64,000 nt of DNA from Rhypophila decipiens (Eukaryota > Ascomycota > Sordariomycetes > Sordariales > Naviculisporaceae). A program made the translations under genes and the position numbers. The first letter of the stretch is position 1, and every line of letters starts with the position of its first letter. The stretch covers positions 806,001 through 870,000 of the forward strand of contig MU858045.1 of assembly GCA_033297075.1 (NCBI GenBank), in the 5' to 3' direction. The notes under the pieces were generated by a model that saw only the letters and a list, made by a program, of their open reading frames with translations, had not been told where the DNA came from and did not search any database. Positions 50,301-62,800 of the stretch are shown here, piece by piece.

Positions 50301-50539
50301 TGCGGAACTAGACGACGACGCCATAGAACTAGTCAAATTCACCAGAGACTACGTCTTGAAACAAAGTAAGTGCCACACCGTATCCTGCAGTTCCGAATAT
50401 TGTGACCCCGAGGCAACGCTAACACCGATATGCAGAAGAGCCGTGGGCAATGCTATTGGCGAACGAGAAGTATGAGGATGAGTACTACTACGTGAGCCAA
50501 CTCTTTGAACAGAACTGGCAACCTCGGACGATGGTCTGA
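47370..50539 (+). CDS. Zn(II)2Cys6-type transcription factor
   Basis: Exons are 47754-48360, 48412-49067, 49150-50025, 50089-50131, 50210-50365 and 50436-50539, all joined in frame across 51-82 nt introns. The start is uncertain: 47754 is preceded by a stop that can be the acceptor GTCTAG. An ATG at 47370-47372 followed directly by GTAAGA would make a one-codon first exon and a 381-nt intron, giving 814 aa. ATG 47104 with a GTAAGA donor is a weaker alternative. The N-terminal 400 residues are Pro/Gln-rich and low complexity. The zinc cluster begins CIRCRMQRIR (Cys413, Cys416) and crosses intron 49068-49149 to Cys423, Cys434 and Cys437, with a late Cys451. This is the CX2CX6CX10CX2CX13C pattern, the last gap being longer than the usual 6-9. 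A large regulatory region follows, with a hydrophobic helix near WLITYLVTFILLHNIAL. It is probably a nuclear DNA-binding regulator; targets unknown. Confidence 0.82.
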
Positions 50540-53500
50540 GTTCTCATTGGGCCAAAAAAAAATTTTTTGAAGGATACCAGCTCTTTCCTGCAAGTGCACG
50601 AAAAGAGAAGGAGTCTGGGGAAGCGATTCGCTGTTGCTGGATCGGCAGTACGCACAGACTGACTGACGCGGACGGATCTGCGTGTCGAAAACTGTGAGTA
50701 TGCATTCCGCCATCTGATCAGACTACCGTGCAGAATATATTTTGACGATAGCAGTGGGTGAAAACGTGATAGGCCATCTCCGCTGTCCTACTCATTTTTG
50801 GGACGCTGATGAAACCGACCGGCCATGCGAATGATGATGGATGGCGGCGGCCAGGCGATTAAAAATACCTTCTTGGGCGCGAGAGCAGTTATGCGACAGA
50901 TGCATACAATATATGCTTTTACTTATCAATAGATGGTGGTGGGCGGGCCATATAGAGTTAGCAGGGCAAGGACTGTTCTCCTCTCTAAAAGCAGACTCCT
51001 GCTGCCACGATTACCCAAGTGCCTGAATGGCGAGAGAGGATGGCAAGAAGCATCGGGCGGGATGCCCTTAACCTAATAATCAGATATTCTGGCATTCTTG
51101 TTCGTCTCCATATGTCTTTTGTGGCCAATCATGGACCCCCAGAGATAATGTCGACAGCGTAGCAGCTGCTGAAGGGTGGTATCTCGATGGCCAGGATGGT
51201 TCGGACCGTCCAATGATTCAACAGTTATCAGTCTGTAAACTGCCTCATCCAAACGTAAGTTGGCATGAGCAAGGTTGGGCTGTCATGGAAGGTTTTTGGT
51301 GGAAGATGTGGCCATGGTCTTGAATGGGTCGTGTCAAAGCGCTATCGGGCCCGAGAATACATTATGGTTTTTCGATATTCAAGGTCGTACGGCTACTTCC
51401 GCGATCCAATGCGGCTGCTTGCCTCCCCATCCCGTTGCTGCGTCGCCGCCTTCCTCTCGGTCGTCCTTCTAATATCAGGCCTGCTGCTCTGTTCGGGTTC
51501 AATGTTGGGCTACGGGACCTGGCAGGTAAGTGGCTTGCGAGACTGCGTTCTCAATAGGAACGAGTCTTAACTTGGCGCGGCCATGTGTAACCTGGATAGA
51601 CCGGATGCTGTTTTTTGAACCACGGACGGTCGCCTTCCCGTCTTCCCGTGTACGTTCGTGAGGTTGAAGTCCGATTCCGGGAACATCCGGGACGGTACCG
51701 GAGAAGATGATTCTTTGAAGCCTTTTCATGAAAATCTGCCTCTCCCGGTGCCAAAAAATCCCACTTGCTCGTCACCTCAACCAAAAGTCTATCAGAGCTG
51801 AGATTACTCTGTCGAGTGACAATAGGCTAACTGATCCCCGATACTTGCATACATTGATGTTATCCGGCATAGTCATCTCCCGCATTATTGAATACCCACA
51901 ACACTTCGGTTGATGCATATGAATGCCGTCTCTGTTCCACAAGCAACGAAATCTCCATCGCGCAGACGTGTTACGAAAACAAGGTTGTTCAGGTCGCAGT
52001 TCGGATAGCTCACGCCATTTCCAACATCATGCCGTCGCATACCGGTAGGCTCCTGGATCCGTTTGCTCGAGGAAGGCAGATAGATGAGTTACGAATATCC
52101 TACAATCCATTAACCTGTCTGTTCATTTGGACACATTTCCCCGCTCCACGAAAATTGATCCATCCACCATCTTCATTGCATCTGTTACTACTTACCGCTG
52201 TACATAGGCGAGAGGCGATTCGGGCGGGACCTTGCTCGCCTATCGTTGACCGGTCATTTAAAGACAGTGGCCGATGGGAACCTCGGGCAGATGCCGCGCG
52301 AAATCTCGACGGTTTTCCGCAAAGTCTTCTCTTCATCTCCCGCCTTCTGTCGCCCCGCTCCTTCCCCGGTCCTCCGACGCACGACAGCAGAACGGCGGCA
52401 CAAATGATAATCGATTTTCGACCTTGAAGATTCGCCATCTCCAGCCTCTTTCTCATTTCTCATTACCCACCCCCCTTCCCCAACATTTTCCATACTTGGA
52501 CACTAGCACATCTTCTCACTCCATCAAGTCTGCCCACTCTGGAATATGGATGCTGCTCCTCCGTGTCTTGGTCAATCGCGGCGCAGCTGTACTTGTCCGA
52601 ATTCGATTCTCTTCGCATCAAGCAGGACTTTGATGACCCCTCGGCCGAGACAGGTCCTGAAGTTCTCACAGTTGAGAAGGCACGTGCCACTACGGATACT
52701 CTATGCCTATTCACCTGAATTTGACATCGCATTTTTAGCCAAGCGGGCCGACAAGATGCCCCTTTCTCAGGCTGTTAGTCATCCATGTACATGTACAGTA
52801 CCTTCCCCGGCTCTCTGCTTTTCTACGGGACGAGAAAGTCTTCTGCCACGACCTTCTCGCGCATACACGCCCCGGCGCTTGCCGTGGAGATGGGTTCAAT
52901 ATTCTTTTCCTCTTTCAAACAACCAAGATTCGTCTTTCACCCCAATCTCTACCTAATTGTTGAGAGTTTTGTGCCTTATATGCAGGCTCATGTGCACCAA
53001 GTCGGTCTGTCAGATGTTGCCAAGCGCATAACAATACAGTATCTGACAGTTTCGTCTGTTCTCTTGGCCGCTCTCAGCTCTGATGGGTCCTCTCAATGAC
53101 CTGCATCTGCCGTGTACACACTCACTGCATGCTGCTGTATGCCTTCTCCAGGTCTCAACACACTGTTGTGCTCCTCGATCTCAAACTTCATTATCCATCG
53201 CACGCACACTCGCACCTCCCACACGCCGCAGTTACACAAGACAGCTTTGACTGAGGGATTCTCCGAAGTTCTGCCCAGTCCAGATTCGGCAAAGCAGTCT
53301 GCAAATCGACAAGATCGGATGCACATCCACCTCCCCTCTCCCGTCCTTTTCCAACCTGACTGCCTGGCTGCGAGTGCAAGCTGGCTGTTATTGCATACCG
53401 TTATGCGGGCCGGTGAACGGATTCGCTAGCTGGCAATCTGCCCTCCGTGCCGACCAGCACCTCCACTGTCGCCGGCGGCTGCTCGGTCGAGAGCAGCCCC

Positions 53501-54923
53501 CGCAAAAAAGAAAGTTGACCAGGTCCAAGCTGCAAGGCTTCAGCTAGCCCCATGTTGTCAAGGGTGTGGCCCGTTCATTTCGTAATGTCAAAGTTACCAT
53601 TACCTATATTTTTACCATTCAATGCCCACCCCTCCTCATCCTCGTGTAACAGCCCATTCACCGGGCTTCTTCAGTCTGTCATGTTCTCGATACTTTCGAA
53701 CATCATCTCCACACTCGACTTCTTGCTCTGTCCTGGCAAGCTTCGTATATGTCCTCATGTCCCTTTCTGTACCCGCATCGGCACACACAACCCACATCAA
53801 AGCTCCCTGCTTTTCTTTGCTCTGAGGTCTAGTGGTGCGTCCCAAGAAACGGGATACTCCCGGTGTTTGTGTATCCCGTTACAAACACCTGGGACGGGAC
53901 TAGTCGGAGCTACCGCAGAGTCAAACTATTGCCGGGAAGGGAAAGAACTATATTGTTGTTCAGGTACCGGATGTATGTGACAAAAGATACCTCCACCCAC
54001 CACCGCTTGCTCCCGCTTCGTTGCTGCCTCCACCACCATCTCTTTTCTCTCCTGCTACCCGCTTCACATATTTTAATCAGTATTTCGTTTGTCCTCTGTT
54101 GTTCTCCTTGCCCTGTCCCTTCCCGTGGGAGAGAAAACTTCCGCGTCCTTCGTACTCTGCCAGGAGCTCCCGGAGTTCGTCCCCTGCTCTTCGTCGCGAG
54201 TTGCTTTCCCTCTTCTCATCTGAACCCGCATGTGTAAGAGCTGTCATACTTTGTCTGCACCTCCCCTAGAAGCCACTCGGGTAAGACCGCATTTGCTCTT
54301 GCCCATCTCGTTTCCGTCCGTTGTCTCTCTCCCTCCCTCGCACCTTCCCTCATCCGATCTTACTCGCGCGCCCTTCCTCTACCTTCCAGACTTCTGAACT
54401 CTATCCTCTGCGCCAAGAGGTACCTTCCGATATCTGAACCCTGCGGTGACTTCCTTACATCATCTCAGGCTCGGTCCGTCTGCCTAAATATGAACAGGAA
54501 TCTCTCCATCCTCACTTCCAGTCTTGTTCTCGACCAACCTAGTCTTTGTTACTCGGCCGATCAAACTTGAACTTCCGCTTCGGAGACCATCTTGATTCGG
54601 CGCTAGTGTGTCTTTCGGTTTAGAGGCACTGTCGACTTTCTTGCCCAGTTCGACTTCCCGGGAATATCCCGCTTCTACTGTTACTGCCCAGCATCAGGGA
54701 TTCTTCAGCATCGTTGTTTCCTTGGCTAAAGAGGCGAAACGTTGCGCTTGTCTGGCTGTCTGCTCGTTTCTCCACCATTGTCACCCTCGATCTTATATCG
54801 TCAATCGGCCGTCCAAGTAAGTTCCCAGTCTGGTGCATGACCCGCCTCGTTGGGACATGATGTCAGTATGAAGGGGAATGGTCATATTGACCTGCAGCAG
54901 GAAAGAAACCCACATACTTCACG
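50540..54923. other. Intergenic region upstream of the dioxygenase gene
   Basis: The start holds an A9T6 tract (about 50554-50568) just after the transcription factor stop, probably in its 3' UTR. From about 52,150 to 54,900 the plus strand is rich in CT tracts, as in fungal promoters and leaders. Open frames here are short, overlap in all frames and lack domains. Confidence 0.5.
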
Positions 54924-56315
54924 ATGCCCGCTCTCGGCAATGGACCCGTCCTGGCGGCAAATACCCCAATCGTGGGTGTTTCCGACCATGCCCTAGCCGC
55001 TAAGCCGAAGCATGAAATGCCTGCCCTGCCAGCCAACTTTCCCGCACAGTTCATATCCGACCTGGCTTGGACTGGTTCCCACTTTCCCGACCAAAGCCAG
55101 TACGTTCTGGCTCTTACTTCCGACGACATAGAAGAGTTGAATGCGGCACTCGCCCACTTTAAGTGTAACGAATCCCCCCTCCCCATTGCTCTTCTGCCCT
55201 TTTACGTTCCTGACTTTCTCCTTTAGCTCTGGGCTACGATGGCGACCAGGTCGAGCCACAATACTTCCCGCTGCCCACACTGGCCAGCAAACTTGAGTCA
55301 CTTAGCCAGGATGTCCATTTTGGTAAAGGCTTCGATGTTATCCGGGGCATCACTCCCGCTGCCTACTCGGTCGAGGACTTGACCCTGATCTATCTCGGTA
55401 TCCAGTCCCATGTCGCCGATCAGCAAGGCCGCCAGGATAAGTGCGGAAATATGCTCGGTCAGTGAGCCCGTGTCGTACTCTGGAATCGCTATGGAATATT
55501 GACGCTTTCTCTACAGTTCACATCGTGGCCGACAACAGCACAAAACAGGCAGCGGAGCACCATCGACATTCTAACAAGGCGATCGTATGTTCTTACTCCG
55601 GAAGATGGTCACAGCCACTTGGACTTACCTGAAACACCAGACTTTCCACAACGAAGAGGCAGGCGATGTCGTCAGCTGGCTTACTCGAGCCACGGCTGCC
55701 AGCGGCGGCAAGTGCATCATTGCCTCTGCTTACACCATCTACAACGTCCTTGCCGCTACCCGCCCCGAAGTTGTTCGGACTTTGGCCCGGTCTGATTGGC
55801 CCTTTGCCCTGTAAGCTATCCGCGATACCGCCTCGACCATCTCGCCTACTTGAACTGACTGTCTATCCAGGCCGCGCTTTCAGTGCCGTCCCGTCATATT
55901 CCACCAAGACTCGAAGCTCATCATGAATTTCGGCCGAGCCGCCCTCCTTGGAAACGAAGCTCACCCCCGGCCGAAGCATCTGCCTTCTTTGTCATTCCGC
56001 CAGATCGAGGCCCTGGATGCCATCGAGGCAATCGCCCAGGCTACCCAGATGGAGATTCAGACGCAGGCGGGCGACATCCACTTCATCAACAACCTTGCAA
56101 TTCTGCATCGCCGTGAAGGCTTTGTCGATGGCGAGTCCCTGGCAACAAGACGACATCTCGTCCGTATGCGCCTCCGCAGCACCAACCATGGGTGGTCCAT
56201 CCCAAAGGATCTTAGCCATGAGTGGGACGAGGCATTCAAGAAGCATGCCGCCAAGCATTGGCATCTTGAGCCTATGCCGGCGTTTTTCTTTGCTCTTCGG
56301 CGCCATCCTAATTGA
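54924..56315 (+). CDS. TauD/TfdA-type Fe(II)/2-oxoglutarate dioxygenase
   Basis: Five exons read 54924-55164, 55227-55457, 55517-55584, 55641-55810 and 55871-56315, for 384 aa. Introns are 56-62 nt; donors GTAACG and GTCAGT are weak but keep the frame. The start ATG follows CACG and a CT-rich leader. The N-terminus (PANFPAQFISDLAWTG, VLALTSDDIEELNAALAHFK) and the GFDVIRG and IYLGIQSHVADQ blocks match fungal TauD-like proteins. The iron-binding facial triad is His183-x-Glu185 in TFHNEEAGD and distal His316 in FINNLAILHRREGF. The 2-oxoglutarate arginine is likely within RRHLVRMRLR (330-337). Such enzymes hydroxylate or desaturate small molecules. Many fungal members belong to secondary metabolism or amino-acid-like catabolism, but no such cluster surrounds this one, so the substrate is unknown. 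Confidence 0.88.
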
Positions 56316-59300
56316 ATAGAGCCTGCATATGGCGAGATGCAAGTCTACGCCCGGCGCATGCACCCAATCGTCACTCGTTTGATCATGGTCTCTGGGAAAT
56401 GGTGCTAAGCCAAGGCTGGATTCGGTTAAAGGAAAAAAGCATGGGCATGGAAGGGACAATGGCGTCTCGGTTATCAGCATTGCTACGGTACTTTCAAGGG
56501 AATGTCAGGATTCAGGATAATGGGGGGGAACAGTTCGGTCTTGCATGATTAGCGGGAAAGGGAGTTTGTGACCCTTTGCGGTTTTCATCATTGGGTATGA
56601 TACCCCGACGACGACGAAGTTTCCTTTCCACCTTGGCTAGCCTCGACACTCAGAGTCGAAATACTCACTCAATGATGCGCAGAGCTCGCTCAGAAGAACT
56701 CGTCATCATTTGTTTAATATATTCATTGTTCTCCGCAACTATCGCTGGTCCATTCTTAACGATATTAGTTACAGCATCCCGTCACGCCCAGCATTGCGAC
56801 CACTCACGATGCTTTACAATGCTTGCTTCCCCGCTGCTAGTGCATAGTAAGGTTTATGTGTAAATACCATTCTCCTGCAATTCCCACCAATCAGACTCCG
56901 AGGTAAGCGGATAGTTGAACCAAATCGTACGTGACCATGGACCTGGGCCCTCGCGCATCACGACGTCTGCAACATGGATGCTGACTAGAATGCACGGACA
57001 TGCATGAGCTCGATGGACCAATGGTTGTGCGTTTGCGTATTTCCGATCGTCTTTGCTTTCATTCCTTTTTCCGGCCAAGACATGCTCATGGCCCTGCGTC
57101 CCTTTCCTTCGGGCTCACTAGAGTTTCTATTGGGCATTGGCTGTTTTCTTTTTGTTATACTTGTCACTGTCAGGGCAAGGAGAAGCGAGAATTGAGGTGT
57201 AGGCCTGGATGTGTGTTGGTACTCCGTATGTATGCGTAGATACATACCTACCGGTAAGTCAGAGTGGTAGAGTCACCTCGCTACTACCTTGGTCGTACAA
57301 ACAGACAGACATCATGTTCTTGGACCGGCTTTTCAGGCACGGGGAAAATCCCGGACAAAGTTTGACTTTGTGATGTATCACAAAGCCTCTACTATTCATG
57401 ATATAGTACCCGAGGTCAGTCTGCTGCCACACGTTGCAGATGGGGGGCTGCTTGTTATGAAGACACCACTCCGGCTTACACGGCTCCCACGGGCACCACC
57501 ACACACGGCATTCCCTCCACAATAGCAACACACGCACAATCCCTACACACGCAACCCATCGATCAGCGTCCAGGAATAAAAAAAGACTTGCATATGCTAA
57601 GTCTCTCGTATACGATCTCTCGCTGGAATTGACTGATTATACATACCTCATCTACAACTGCGTGACTTCAAGGCGTTGTTCCTGACTGGCTGGTTGACCG
57701 TTGGGTGACAATCTGAGCTTGGCACTTGTGTCATTCAACCTCCAGTGATCCACATGTACTGGACTGGTAACTGAATACAACATCCCGTACGCAAACCCCC
57801 GAGTCAAAAGACAAGGGTACTGGATATTAAAATACTCCGTACAGTACAGTATGAGGAAAAGTCTGCATAGTACCAGGTACCGGTAAGGCAAATCCTGGAT
57901 CATCCAATCTGCATATTTCCTGGATCATCCAATCTGATTTTCGTCCGATGTATCAATAAAATCCGACAATTGTTGCGTTCCACATCCATGGATCATGGGT
58001 ATGGCGCTGTAAAGCAGCACGCTAACCTTTTGACCCCATGGCCATACCCAGAAATAAATGAAGTTTGGATGATCTTGTCCCCATTGTGGATCTCAATACC
58101 CACAAACTTTGAAATTCTAAGCGCGGGAAGAGATGGAGGAGGCTAACAATAAGCTAAGACCGCAGCATCAGTTCCCCTATTTCTTACCGGGGTTACGCAT
58201 TTTGCGTATTCTTACTCGATACGGAGCATGGTAGCTCTCTTGGCGAGATGCAAGTCATTTCGTATGAGGGAAAGCGGTCTTGTTCTTTTGTCGGATGGAC
58301 CCTTCTTTTCATTCCGTTTTTCTTACTTTTTCTCTTTTCTTCTTCTCATATCCATGTGGTTCATGGTTCCTTCTTTTGTGCATGTCAGACTGTCACTCGA
58401 AGTATCTCCGGGCGGCTTCCGGGCTAGAGAGGCATCCAGGCAAAGCGGGGCGCATTTTAAGTGGGACCGACTTCCGGATTTGTTCAATCCCGGCCGGACG
58501 GAGCGGAGCGGGGTCGGACTGCTTCTCATACGGGTCAGGTACTGCCGAGACCGAATACTAGGTACGAAATCCTTCCTATGCACCAATTGCACTGCACCTA
58601 CCACAAGCAGCAATACCACGACTCTTTCGTGCGTAAGTCGAGATTTGACCGATTTCAAGGCAAAAGTCTAGGTTACTCTGCCTCTCCGGCTCAGGCATCC
58701 GCTTTCTGCCACCTTGGCACCTTTGCGTTCCAAGACCACACCCGGAGACTATTCATCCAGATCGATCCTCCATCGATCGATTGCTCATCACACTCACCCC
58801 GGCCGCAGTACCGGAGCACACACCAAAACCCCCGACATCAGCACACGAAATCTTTGTTCGAGATTGCGGCACTTTTTCAACGTCGTACACCGCTGTTCGG
58901 TAAGTTACGGATAGGTATGGTCACCTGGTCACTCTTCTCATCCTCCTCACCGTCGATGAGGAAGGTCATGATTCGATTTCTCAAGCTGACGTCTGACAAG
59001 GTGCAAACCCGAAATATCCGTTACCTGAACTGCGCGGTACTCTCGCAAACTCCTCCTGTGGATCGCCGAATTGTATTCAATACGCACCCACATCCCCACT
59101 GATTAATTATACGAACTCGGGGTGATGATTTGCCAACCCCATCAACCCAAGGGCTGTGATATTGAGGTTTAATTACTCCGTACACACCTCGATCCAGCCC
59201 TTTCTTAGCGCCAGAGGCTAAGATAACGTCCTCTCTGTTTCCCCACAATATCCCACATGCTTAACAAGAACCTCGCAGTCTCACTGTTACAGGTTTACAG

Positions 59301-59388
59301 TCGGTCTCACTACCATCCTAGACCACCATCTCAACTGACAACTACCAACATTCAACTTTGTCTGAATTAGTCTCTCTCCGCATCAAAA
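56316..59388. other. Intergenic region downstream of the dioxygenase gene
   Basis: No convincing gene. It holds an imperfect 25-bp-period duplication at 57893-57936 and three TACTCCGTA words (57220, 57833, 59174). The last 130 nt before 59389 are C/T- and A-rich like a fungal 5' leader. Confidence 0.5.
57893..57936. repeat. Direct repeat of a 19-mer, 25-bp period
   Basis: TCCTGGATCATCCAATCTG occurs exactly at 57893-57911 and 57918-57936, separated by 6 nt. It is a local tandem duplication. Confidence 0.9.
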
Positions 59389-59800
59389 ATGTGGGTATGT
59401 ATCAAGCTGCTAACGACGAAAGGGATGGAAAACATTCGACTTGTAGGATTTGGAGTGGCTGGGGCGAGGGGTTTGGCTGCTAGCTGGGACCATCGATGAG
59501 GAAACTGTCCGCAAGGTAAGCTAAATGCATATCTAATTATCCCCTATCTCATAGTCCCCGCTAATAGAATATCGTGTATCCGCGCTGTTTACCCCTTTCT
59601 TCTTTGGACAAGGAAGTTTTCTTGCGCATGGTGGATAATACCGTCCCATCGGCTTTCTTTCTTCTTAGATGCCAGATGACAAGCCACTTACTCTTCTTAC
59701 CAAGATTACCAATTCACATACCTTATTATGCTCATTATTTCTTTTTCTCCCCTTTGTGCGAGATCAGAATCGCTTGGATGTCTTAGCTAGGCTGAGCTAG
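59389..59800 (+). CDS. Possible three-exon microprotein gene (about 68 aa)
   Basis: The start context is CAAAAATG after a leader-like stretch. Exon 1 is only ATGTGG (59389-59394). Intron 1 (59395-59446, 52 nt) has a GTATGT donor, a perfect GCTAAC branch site and a TTGTAG acceptor. Exon 2 (59447-59515) encodes DLEWLGRGVWLLAG then TIDEETVRK and ends at a GTAAGC donor. With the pyrimidine-rich acceptor TTCTTCTTAG, exon 3 (59669-59800) continues MPDDKPLTLLTKIT, a hydrophobic stretch LLCSLFLFLPF and a polar end DQNRLDVLARLS. An alternative acceptor at 59567 gives a different, longer tail. I do not recognise the family. Signals for the first intron are strong; the rest is tentative. Confidence 0.4.
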
Positions 59801-62800
59801 TGATGCAACGCCGATCCATGGAGGTTACTGTATATCCAAGCGACACACATCAAGTGATGAGGCTTGATATTGTCGATGGACAGAGAAAAGGTGAAAGGTG
59901 TTTGTCCATGTGCAAGACCCAAGACCCGGGTCGATCTTCCAACTGGCCAATTGACACTTCCAAACTCCAGAACAGCGAGAACACAAGATTTTGAAAACAG
60001 ATTGGCTGAAGCTAACGTTTCAAGTATTAAACCCGAGATAGGGGAGGCTTTCCTCGTGGGCTGAGAATAGGGTAATTCTCGGGCTTGTTTCCTGTTTTTC
60101 TCATCGCCAAGAGCTCTCCCAAGTGCGTCTAAGAATATGTGTATCGATATTTTTACACGATTTCCAGCTCGCCGTCATCTCCAGCTCAATACACGGAATA
60201 CCCTTTTCAGCTCACCGTCTGTGCGGCTCCACGTCGCTTGGTCCAGGGTGTTATATCCGTATCTTACCTGCTGAAACAGTTCCGAGAATGTACCCGTATG
60301 TACATACTCTGTGTACGTACAACGGGTACGCACAGTCTTGAGTTGGCAGGGATACCTGCCATGTTCCGTCGGTGAGAATCAACTCGACATGGTGTGGTCT
60401 GACATCTGTCCCGGGGGAGTGGTAACGGTGTACAAAACAGCGAACCCTTACCGGAAAGATGGGAGCGAAGGCGGGCTCGCCGTGATCGGTCCGGGAAAAG
60501 CGGGTCTCCGTTGCACAACCACCACGGCCGCCGGCAGCCGATAACGGGTCCTCTCCAGCCCTTCACTCCGGTGTCCGGTGTGCGAGAACCGAAAATGACT
60601 GTCTACGGAATACACTTTCTTTTCTTCTTTTTTTTTTCTTTGAAATCCCAAACAACTGAAAATGATGACCCGAAGAGATTATTCAATTACACACCCGATC
60701 CTTCTCCCTGTACCTTCATGTACCTCTCTCGGAGTCAGCTCGGATCTCAGCATAGAAGACAACACGGTGAGCTGAGAAGACCTTCCACGAAAGAGGAGCC
60801 AATTGCCCAGTACGTATCCGTCTACCGTTCTTTTCCCCGAGGTGAGACATAAGCAACAACAAAAAAGCCGCACGCAAGACATACATCGTACATCCCTACA
60901 GTCGATAAAAGCGCAAGCTAGATTGGATGCTTGTCACACCGCTACATCTTGCACCTCAAAAATCTCAGTCTTGAGGTAGAACGGCACCGGCAAGGAGTAC
61001 TAAGCATTTTTCAGTCCCCTTCCATGAGACAAGCAGGAAGGGACATGCATCATGCATTGCATTGGCGTATCTTTCACTTTTATGCGCCTTTCTTTTCTTC
61101 TTTTCTTCCTCCTCCTCTTTTGGTTCTGGCTGAACAATTCGACAACATTGGCTAGTGTATCGGCGTCTCAGCCGTCAGACCCGACATGCTGGTACGTTGG
61201 CACTTTTGGCTTACTCTTCTCAACTTCCACTTACGTCATCTTCAGAACATATCGGTGAGGCGTATCGAAGAAAGCCCTCATGCTACCGATGCCAGAGTGT
61301 GGGAGACGAAATGGGGCGCGGGATGAGCTTTCTCGACTTCACTTACTGACAAACCGAGCTCGGCCGTCATCTACTTATTCGTTCCGCATCAATATCATAG
61401 CACCGCAACATGCGAGTTTCCTTTGGCATGGATTTCCTCCATGCACGTCTCGGCACCCATCCTCAATCGACAACCTGTCATGGGCGAACAGGGCTGGCCG
61501 AAGGAACAGGAACTTGACGTTGGCGGCATTCACCGGGTTCGTCCAGAGATGAAGGAATGCGCGCTGAACCAGCCTGGCCATGTGGTTTCCGGGGCGCAAA
61601 GGATCTGCTTGACATCTCGAAAGACCCTCAAGTGCGTATGAAACCACCACCGATAACAACAACTAATTTGGAACCGGGTTTCTTTTCCTGTTTTGTTGTC
61701 TTTCTCCACCAACTTTGCCTGCTTGACGCTGACAGCTTCACAATACTGCCCTCCATTGCAGCAGAACGCAGCGACATTAACACCGTGCTTACATATGCGG
61801 TGACCACTCGCGGATTCCAATGACCGAAGGATCGACAGTTCTGGCCAGGTCTCGACCATCCTTTTTGAGGTCTTTTCTCTTGGCCAAGAAAGAAAAGGAG
61901 GGTATCTGCAGGGTCACAAGTTCAAGGATCAAGCAGTCAAGATGATCTTCTTGTTGAGATCACGATTCTACGAGTTGTTGGCCATGTTTCATCCTCACAT
62001 CGGGCACCTCCTGAGCGTTCATAGGATAGGCAAGAATGGCACTCTGGGATCTGGATGAGCTTTGGCAAGAGACCTTTGTTTGATATCTTTTGATGCCTCA
62101 CTCAATGCTTTTACAGTAGGTATCTCTCTACTAACACGGAACTAACTTGAGACGGGCAGACTGTGTCCGCACCTCTTCTGGCTATGAAGTATTGTCCTGC
62201 ATTAGAACCGCATTTCGTTGAGACTACAACCTCAACGATCAATATCGGAGCGCCATTTCGACCTGAAGAAGTCCACGGAGATGTCTGTCTGTCAGCCCAA
62301 TATCACCCACCGTCGTTTATGCTCCTCTGTTATCAGAGGTCATCCTCGTATTCTCGCGCATGTATATGTCACTAACAACGTAGAGGTAACGGCCTTGTCT
62401 TACCAAGAATACCAAGGCTTCTATAATGCCAGAATGTTACTAGATTTGGATATTACATGGACAGTTTGCACAAGTAGCCGCCTCTGCGACCTCCATTTGG
62501 CGCCTAATTTGCCCTACCTGTCACTCCATGCATAATGATGATTCACCATTATGATATCGTTTTTGAGTGATCCAAAATATGATATATCACATTTCAGATA
62601 CCTCTTCGGTTGCTCATGCTTCTTTCCTTTTGTTTTATGCCAATTTTCCCCCCTATGACGCGACTCAGGGTGTTGGTTACTTTCAGAGCTACAGCCTCAT
62701 GCAGCGTACAGTCATGATAGATGATGCCTACATGTCTCCTCTCTGTCGATATTACATTATGCAGGCGGCCACCCCGATAAATCAACCAAAACGGCATAAA

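Noticed and set aside
61185..61330. Possible small gene: ATGCTG, GTACGT donor, TCTTCAG acceptor
   Set aside because: Encodes only about 28 residues with no leader-like context or recognisable sequence; signals could be chance.
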